From Zongyangia hominis (GTDB lineage Bacteria; Bacillota; Clostridia; Oscillospirales; Ruminococcaceae), in assembly GCF_014385095.1 (NCBI RefSeq), contig NZ_JACRTC010000002.1:1-64000 (forward strand): a DNA stretch of 64,000 nucleotides, in the 5' to 3' direction. A model generated the notes under the pieces. It had not been told where the DNA came from and did no database searches. It worked only from the letters and a program-made list of their open reading frames with translations. The position numbers and the translations under genes were made by a program. This document shows, piece after piece, positions 58,213 through 64,000 of the stretch. Position 1 is the first letter of the stretch, and each line of letters begins with the position of its first letter.

Positions 58213-61200
58213 TTAGTACTCCTCTTGTTCTACGATAATCTTAAACACACGCTCGACCTCGTCTTTGCTCTTGAGAATTTTAAGCAACTCACGCTTGATA
58301 CGGCGTTCCTTAACAGGATTGTTTCGGAATCTGTCCATTTTAGATCGCATCACTGCCGCATGAAGTGCTTCGGCCAAGTCTACATCACAGCCAGTGTTGT
58401 CATATAACGCCCTCATTGCCGCACTATGTCGAACCTTTTCAGGATACCTTTCGTTTTCCTCTGGCTTGGTAACATTACGAGCCAGTTGTATATATTTCTC
58501 CAGCAATTGTGCGTATATTATAACACCCTGCTTTCGTTCCAGAATAAGCCGTTCCAAAACAGCGGACATCTTTTCGTAGTATTTGGGGTTCAGAACCATT
58601 TTCTCGACAACTTTTTTACGAATATTGTTCTCAATTGCCTCGGCTGCACTTTCCTGCTCGCCTGGTTTAGAACCATCACCTTCAATTTTTTCCCGCTGAT
58701 CCAGAATGAAATCCAGAAGAGTAAAGTCATCAAAATTTTTAATTACTTTGGCGTCTTCGGCAACGATATAGTTGTCAATCAGGTAGCGCATACCGGGCTC
58801 ATATGCTTTGAGATCAATAAAATCTCCGCTTGAACGCCCAATGGTAGCCTTTAACGCAACATGAAATTTTACGCTTTTATCATACTGCTCTTGCTGGCTT
58901 TCTGTATAACCCAGTTCGCCCAACAAGGGCTTCACTTCAGCATACGCACGGATGAGGGAATTCACCAAACGGTACAGGCGTTCACGGATTCGCGCATATG
59001 CTTCGTCATTGTCCACGTCAACTCCATTTTCACCACAGAAATAGTGCAGATAGTCAATTTCTTCCTTGGGATAAGGCACGCCCTCACACAGTTCCTCCAG
59101 TTCATTCAAAAGTTTCTCAAACCGTTTCTGTGCCTCTGATTTCCTGTCCTTTAACAGACCTTCAACATCTTCATCTGCATACCCTCGAAAAGCGCCGGAA
59201 GTATATTTTTTCATGGCGGCGGACAGGTCTCCAAAAAGCTGCCTATAGTCAACAATGTAACCGAAGTCTTTATCCTCGCCATCCAAACGGTTGACACGGC
59301 AAATAGCCTGGAACAGGCCATGATCATGCATAGTTTTGTCTATGTAAAGATATGTACAGGGAGGTGCATCAAAGCCGGTTAGCAGCTTATTCACCACGAT
59401 GAGCAATTTCATATTGTACGGCTCATCAATGAACTTCTTTTTTGCAGCCGCTTCAAATTCTTCTACTTTTTTTGCAATACCATTTTTATCAGTAGTGTTC
59501 GGGTCAATACCGATCATCTGCAAATATATACGATACTTTTCAAAAGCATCGGTTTCCTCATCATCGCTGACGGTTTCCGTACGCAAATCGCCTGTGTTAG
59601 GCTCATAGGAAGAAATGATGGCACATTTCTTGAAATTCTTCTGCTGGAACAGTTCGTAATATTTGCAGGCAGTCAAAATATCATTTGCCACCAGGATGGC
59701 ATTGCCGCTGCCGTCAGCCAAACGAGCCTTGGTTTCAAAATCGAATATGATATCACAGACGATTTTCTCCAAGCGGGATCGGGAACTATACACTGTCTGC
59801 ATATTGCCCCAAACCTGTTTCAACCGGGCTTTCGCCCTCGGCATCAGGCCACGAGTTTTTGCTTCAAACCATGCATCGATTTTTGCCTGGGACATAATCT
59901 CCTGGGGAATATCCCGGTACTCATAACGCAGATCAAGGACGATACCATCTGCCACACCTTCATCAAATTTGTAGGTATGGATATACCGACCGAACACCTC
60001 AATGCTGGCCGTCTTGTCAGCCTTGAGCAGGGGGGTCCCGGTGAAGCCAACAAAAATGGCGTTGGGCATAATGGTTTTCATAGCCAGATGCAATTTGCCG
60101 GATTGGGTACGATGGCACTCATCCACAAAGACATAGATATCATCTTTGCCAATGAAGTTGCTGGGGAGCGATGCTTTCAGTTCCTCAATATACCTATCAT
60201 AGTCTTTTTCCGTAGCTTCGCCGCCACGCTTGCCAAACTTATGGATCAGGGAGCAGAGCAGTCTATCCTCATGGGAGTTCAGCCGCGCCAACAGATCTGC
60301 ACCGCTTTTGGTACGGATGATTGTTTCGTTAACACCCTTATAGTTTTTCTCGATTTGCTCATCCAGTTCGTCACGGTCGGTAACAACCAAAACACGCGCA
60401 GTGGGGATGTTGGCAAGCAGCCACTTGGAGAGCCAGATCATCGTCAGAGATTTGCCGCTGCCCTGGGTATGCCAGATAATACCGCCCTTACCTGTGGCAA
60501 GGCGTTTCTGCGCCCTCATCATGCCATAATATTGATTATAACGGCAGACTTTCTTTTGACCCTTATCAAAAATCACAAAGTTATGAATCAGGTTTAAGAA
60601 CCGAAACTTGTAGAACATGGCATACAAAGCGCAATCAAGCTTATTAGAGATGGTTTCGCAGACTTCCTCAATTTTAACATCCATCTCATTTCGCTCGTCG
60701 GGATATTCCGTGAAACCGTCTTTTTTCCATTCCAGATAATACTTCTCCGGCGTTTTGATGGTACCATACCGCAGGCCCTCACTGTCGTTGCCGGCCATAC
60801 AAAATTGTATGGTGGTGAAAAATGGCTGAATGAACATCTCCCGTTGATTGGTCAAATTCTGTCGAATGCCATTAGAAACGGATACCGTACTTTTCTTCAG
60901 TTCGATCACCGCCACAGCGATACCGTTCAGATAAACCACCAGATCCGGTCGCTTTTCGTTTTTGGCTACCACAGTGACCTCTTCGGCAATATCAAAAAGG
61001 TTTTCTTCGGGATTCTCCCAGTCAATGAAATATACGGTGATTTCGTTTTCATCTGCATTTTCCTTGATTTTTGCGCCGTACTTCAGAAGCTGATAGACCG
61101 CTCGATTGGCTGAATACAGCCCCTCCTGCAGATTAGCGGCAGCTTTGACTAGCTCCTCCACGGCACGGATGGCAATCGCAGCAGAATAGCCGTGGGCGGT

Positions 61201-61344
61201 GAGCCAGCCAACCAGCTTTTCTTCGTCAATATTGCGATTTGCCTGTTCTTTCAGATTACCGATGTAGTTGTAGAGCAGTTTCGTACGAAAGAACTCAATG
61301 ACATGCTTCTGTGTTACAGCTTCAGGCTTTCCCACATAATCCAT
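58213..61344 (-). CDS. hsdR: Type I restriction enzyme, HsdR subunit
   Basis: 1043 aa. The N-terminal nuclease has the PD-(D/E)xK residues D134, E148, K150 in RPDLVVYLNGIAVAVIELKKS. Then come the superfamily 2 translocase motifs: Walker A TQGSGKS (293-299), VFVDECHRTQSGKLH (II), FVGFTGTPLL (III) and AICRVNRLDGEDKDFGYIVDY (VI). The C-terminal helical region binds the methylase. It translocates DNA and cuts when unmethylated target sites are met. It starts at the hsdS stop (TAATG overlap), so the three genes are one operon in the order M-S-R. Confidence 0.95.
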   Translation of the reverse strand: MDYVGKPEAVTQKHVIEFFRTKLLYNYIGNLKEQANRNIDEEKLVGWLTAHGYSAAIAIRAVEELVKAAANLQEGLYSANRAVYQLLKYGAKIKENADENEITVYFIDWENPEENLFDIAEEVTVVAKNEKRPDLVVYLNGIAVAVIELKKSTVSVSNGIRQNLTNQREMFIQPFFTTIQFCMAGNDSEGLRYGTIKTPEKYYLEWKKDGFTEYPDERNEMDVKIEEVCETISNKLDCALYAMFYKFRFLNLIHNFVIFDKGQKKVCRYNQYYGMMRAQKRLATGKGGIIWHTQGSGKSLTMIWLSKWLLANIPTARVLVVTDRDELDEQIEKNYKGVNETIIRTKSGADLLARLNSHEDRLLCSLIHKFGKRGGEATEKDYDRYIEELKASLPSNFIGKDDIYVFVDECHRTQSGKLHLAMKTIMPNAIFVGFTGTPLLKADKTASIEVFGRYIHTYKFDEGVADGIVLDLRYEYRDIPQEIMSQAKIDAWFEAKTRGLMPRAKARLKQVWGNMQTVYSSRSRLEKIVCDIIFDFETKARLADGSGNAILVANDILTACKYYELFQQKNFKKCAIISSYEPNTGDLRTETVSDDEETDAFEKYRIYLQMIGIDPNTTDKNGIAKKVEEFEAAAKKKFIDEPYNMKLLIVVNKLLTGFDAPPCTYLYIDKTMHDHGLFQAICRVNRLDGEDKDFGYIVDYRQLFGDLSAAMKKYTSGAFRGYADEDVEGLLKDRKSEAQKRFEKLLNELEELCEGVPYPKEEIDYLHYFCGENGVDVDNDEAYARIRERLYRLVNSLIRAYAEVKPLLGELGYTESQQEQYDKSVKFHVALKATIGRSSGDFIDLKAYEPGMRYLIDNYIVAEDAKVIKNFDDFTLLDFILDQREKIEGDGSKPGEQESAAEAIENNIRKKVVEKMVLNPKYYEKMSAVLERLILERKQGVIIYAQLLEKYIQLARNVTKPEENERYPEKVRHSAAMRALYDNTGCDVDLAEALHAAVMRSKMDRFRNNPVKERRIKRELLKILKSKDEVERVFKIIVEQEEY

Positions 61345-62615
61345 TACGATTTCTCCTTGTCTATCAGTCTGATACGGCCAGTAAACAATTCGCTCATCAT
61401 GCCAGATTTGAACCCTTTGTATTTTGCCAATTTCTTCTCTAATGCTTCAATTTCATTATCCATATCAGATAGAACTGTTGCAATCGAAACTTGTTCTTTT
61501 TTGTCAAGTGGTAAGTAAAGCGTAAATTCTTCAAATTGTTTCTTGCTAATGATTGGAAAGGCTGTTTGCCCTGCAAGTAACCTCATATTTTTTTCGTTAT
61601 GGGATATAAGATAATAAACAAATTCATTATAATAACCATCATTACAAATTATTGCATTAATTTGCTGATTAGTTGCACATTCCATTAAAGCTATACTATT
61701 AAGTCCAATAGACGCTATGCACGTTACAAGCACTGTGCCTTTGGGCAATATACGACATCGCGATTTTCCTTCATCGCTGATTTTTTCTGCTGTATTTTTT
61801 ATATACTTGCCATTAAAATCTTGTGCGCTTATCCAGCAGAAATCTCCGTTCCAATATTGCCCCACCTGCCTCGATGGAGTTGAGCCAGTCACAATTTTGC
61901 CGATTTCACGAACCGTGACAACTTTCCACTCGCCGCTAAACCCAGGCAGGCGTCTTTTTTTTGTCAGCAGCTCCTGCATCGCTCCTTGTTTGATGGCTTT
62001 TTTCTTTGCTATCAGCTTTTCAAGACTCACAATAAGGGAGTCAATGTCAGAGAGGGCAGTGGAGATATTTTGCTGCTCTTCCTTGGGCGGAATAGCAATG
62101 ACCGTTTCCAAAATGGCACCTTTGGAAATAGCTGATACTTTTGTACCAGTAATAAACGGCAACAATTGGTCATGATAGACAGCATGATTGATGTAGTATC
62201 CCAACCACTTCCGCTCAAACATATTGGAAGCATTAGGACGGCATGGAATTGTATGCAAACCTGATACGATTTTGTCATCTTTGATTCCGGTCACTTCAAC
62301 TGCTTTGCCTACAATCGAATCCTCTGCTGTATCGGCAAATATAATATCGCCATTCTGCAAGAAGCCTTTGCTTATTTTTGCCACATTTGCAGAGTTGACA
62401 TAGGGGATACTTTCCAATGCGCAATCTAAAACTGAAGGATATTTTATAAGAATATCTCCATAGTGAATATTGCGAACTTCTCCGCCATTATTAGTCAATT
62501 CAGCACGGGAAAGTGTGTTGTTTGGGAGTATGGTAAAACAGTTTTCAAATGTTTTAGTTTCCCATTCTTCGGGAATGGCTCCGATTTCTGTATTCTTGTA
62601 TCCTGCCTTTACCAT
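61344..62615 (-). CDS. hsdS: Type I restriction-modification specificity subunit HsdS
   Basis: 423 aa with two target recognition domains, each led by a conserved segment: IGAIPEEWETKTFENC near the N-terminus and LPGFSGEWKVVTVREIGKIVTGSTPS in the middle. The two central/terminal conserved helices (SLEKLIAKKKAIKQGAMQELLTKKRRLPGF and EALEKKLAKYKGFKSGMMSELFTGRIRL) are as expected. The two TRDs define a bipartite DNA target that cannot be read by eye. It overlaps hsdM by 7 bases and hsdR by 1. Confidence 0.94.
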   Translation of the reverse strand: MVKAGYKNTEIGAIPEEWETKTFENCFTILPNNTLSRAELTNNGGEVRNIHYGDILIKYPSVLDCALESIPYVNSANVAKISKGFLQNGDIIFADTAEDSIVGKAVEVTGIKDDKIVSGLHTIPCRPNASNMFERKWLGYYINHAVYHDQLLPFITGTKVSAISKGAILETVIAIPPKEEQQNISTALSDIDSLIVSLEKLIAKKKAIKQGAMQELLTKKRRLPGFSGEWKVVTVREIGKIVTGSTPSRQVGQYWNGDFCWISAQDFNGKYIKNTAEKISDEGKSRCRILPKGTVLVTCIASIGLNSIALMECATNQQINAIICNDGYYNEFVYYLISHNEKNMRLLAGQTAFPIISKKQFEEFTLYLPLDKKEQVSIATVLSDMDNEIEALEKKLAKYKGFKSGMMSELFTGRIRLIDKEKS

Positions 62616-64000
62616 ACAAATCCCATCCTTTCCAGATGAGATTTCACTCTGGCTTCATAATCATCCACCAGAGTAGACAACGCTGGAAGGGTATCCTCAT
62701 ATCGTTCTGCCAGTTCGATGATGCGATCAGTGATGTTATGGGAAATTGCCAAATATAATGCATCAATGCCGTTATAAATGGAATCGTACCACTTTTTGTT
62801 GACAAGCAGTTCTTTGATTTCTTCCACAGTCAAAGCGGTATACTTTTGCTTAACCTTTTCCTCCAAGGCGGCTTTCAAAACTTTTACCATTTTTTTCTTC
62901 TCATCATTTTTTGCAATTAAATCAAACAGCGTCATCAACTGCTCATAGTCCTCGGAATACATTTCCGGCACGTGAAGCGTTTCACGCAGTGTGGCAATGC
63001 AGGCCTTAATGCTGGTAGCGTTCACATTACCTTTTTCATTTCGGGCAGATACGCACAGCGGGTGTTTTGTCAAGTATGTCTCCATATCTTTCTTTTTCAT
63101 AGGAAGCAATGCCAGCAATGCAGTCAGTTCGCTGATTTCCTCGGATTGGATTTTACTGCGGATCTCCTCAATTGCGGCCTTCAAAGCCTTAGTCGAAACC
63201 TTGCCCTTTTCATCCATCAGTTCGGCAACGGCTGAGCCATCCTCAGCACTTACTAGCAATTCGTCAATCTGCGCCTGGCTATCCGCTATGATCACCTCTG
63301 CTGCATCAATAGCTTTCGCCTCTTCGGAGAAATAGGTGTCAATCATAATCGTTTTAGGAATCAACTTGCCGTCCCAGCTTTTCACTTTATCGGTGACTTC
63401 AATAACAGTCTCATCGCCTTCTTTGTGGGTTTTTACAACATATTCATAACTCAAATCCCGCCCGGCTTCATAGCCATCATGAATCACTACATACACATCA
63501 TCAGACAAGACATCCAGCCAGTACTCCAAAAGCACCTGATAAACATCATATTTATCAATTAACTCGACACACTCGAACTGGGTCAGTATACATTCGGCAA
63601 GACGAGCAATCAGTTTTTTCGTCTGAATATAAGCATTCATATGCCGCAGTTCGCCATCAACCTCTTCACGCCACCCCGCAAATGCAGTATCCAGTTTGTC
63701 GGCATATGCCGAGAACTCTTCGTCATTGTGGATAGTGCTGCGAATGTCATCCTTGGGGACATTCAACTGATAGAAGCCATCCCGCAGAACGGAGAACAAT
63801 TTCCCTTTTAGTTGGGCAAAAATATTCCAATACCGCTCCATGCTATCTACATCGTGGGCAGGAATACCACCCTTCAAATGGGCTTCAATGCTCTGCAAAT
63901 CCTCTCCGACGCCGGAGTCGATATAGCGGGAAATATTCAGATTATAGTCATTCTTCCCGGTGATTTCGCTCATGGGAACAAATCGAGCATAGTGGGGATC
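62609..64000 (-). CDS. hsdM: Type I restriction-modification methyltransferase HsdM (partial)
   Basis: The C-terminal ~463 residues of HsdM; the reading frame stays open to the window edge, where it reads DPHYARFVPMSEITGKNDYNL, the normal HsdM sequence after the methylase core. The ATG at 63973 is therefore internal, not the start. The catalytic NPPF and SAM-binding motifs lie beyond the window. An unusually long helical C-terminal region (SAEDGSAVAELMDEKGKV..., YEDTLPALSTLVDDYEARVKSHLERMGF) is present, as in one HsdM subgroup. Confidence 0.93.
   Translation of the reverse strand, partial: DPHYARFVPMSEITGKNDYNLNISRYIDSGVGEDLQSIEAHLKGGIPAHDVDSMERYWNIFAQLKGKLFSVLRDGFYQLNVPKDDIRSTIHNDEEFSAYADKLDTAFAGWREEVDGELRHMNAYIQTKKLIARLAECILTQFECVELIDKYDVYQVLLEYWLDVLSDDVYVVIHDGYEAGRDLSYEYVVKTHKEGDETVIEVTDKVKSWDGKLIPKTIMIDTYFSEEAKAIDAAEVIIADSQAQIDELLVSAEDGSAVAELMDEKGKVSTKALKAAIEEIRSKIQSEEISELTALLALLPMKKKDMETYLTKHPLCVSARNEKGNVNATSIKACIATLRETLHVPEMYSEDYEQLMTLFDLIAKNDEKKKMVKVLKAALEEKVKQKYTALTVEEIKELLVNKKWYDSIYNGIDALYLAISHNITDRIIELAERYEDTLPALSTLVDDYEARVKSHLERMGFVW

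Overview
The window comes from a low-G+C-phylum (Firmicutes/Bacillota) anaerobe, most likely a Clostridia member near Oscillospiraceae/Ruminococcaceae. The evidence is strong AGGAGG-type ribosome binding sites, TTGACA/TATAAT promoters, sortase-type wall anchors, ThyX instead of ThyA, GapN, a membrane pyrophosphatase and FeoAB next to a DtxR-type regulator. Most of the window is GC-rich; the last ~7.5 kb (defence genes) is visibly more AT-rich. The genus cannot be settled from the sequence alone.

Layout. 0-11 kb: minus-strand housekeeping genes (MltG; 5-formyl-THF cyclo-ligase, DJ-1 protein, GNAT, DUF2156, Tmk, ThyX and PcrA in a tight run; cardiolipin synthase) plus a 43-aa cysteine-rich microprotein. 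11-17 kb: a sugar catabolic locus (TIM-barrel epimerase, cupin isomerase-like protein, GntR/UTRA regulator, DeoC aldolase, FGGY kinase) with operator dyads on the -10 boxes of two divergent promoters. 17.5-26.9 kb: the iron locus. feoB is cut in two by a 6.86-kb element carrying a large serine recombinase, a 46-aa protein and a 1506-aa wall-anchored repeat protein. The two halves join in frame at a 6-bp CACATG core, and the element ends form a near-perfect inverted repeat, as expected of attP. 27-42 kb: DtxR-type regulator, membrane pyrophosphatase, glutathione peroxidase, XRE/XRE/ImmA-IrrE trio, TRIC-type channel, second UvrD-like helicase, HAD phosphatase, GapN and an ABC exporter pair. 42-51 kb: tRNA-Ala(CGC) and a complete kdpFABC-kdpDE potassium system. 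51-56.4 kb: a 1721-aa wall-anchored GH32 fructan hydrolase. 56.6-64 kb: a defence island with a DUF3427-HNH nuclease and a type I restriction-modification system whose hsdM runs off the window.

How the genes work together. In the integrated state FeoB is interrupted exactly at the crossover, where the junction itself creates a TGA stop, while the element expresses its surface protein from its own promoter. Excision would restore a 716-aa FeoB. The surface protein and the chromosomal GH32 enzyme share the same C-terminal module (PSIPGG, SDWKWP, NPxTG-like signal), so they are probably anchored by the same host machinery. The element is the most interesting thing in the window: a minimal recombinase-plus-adhesin insertion that could switch ferrous iron uptake against surface display.
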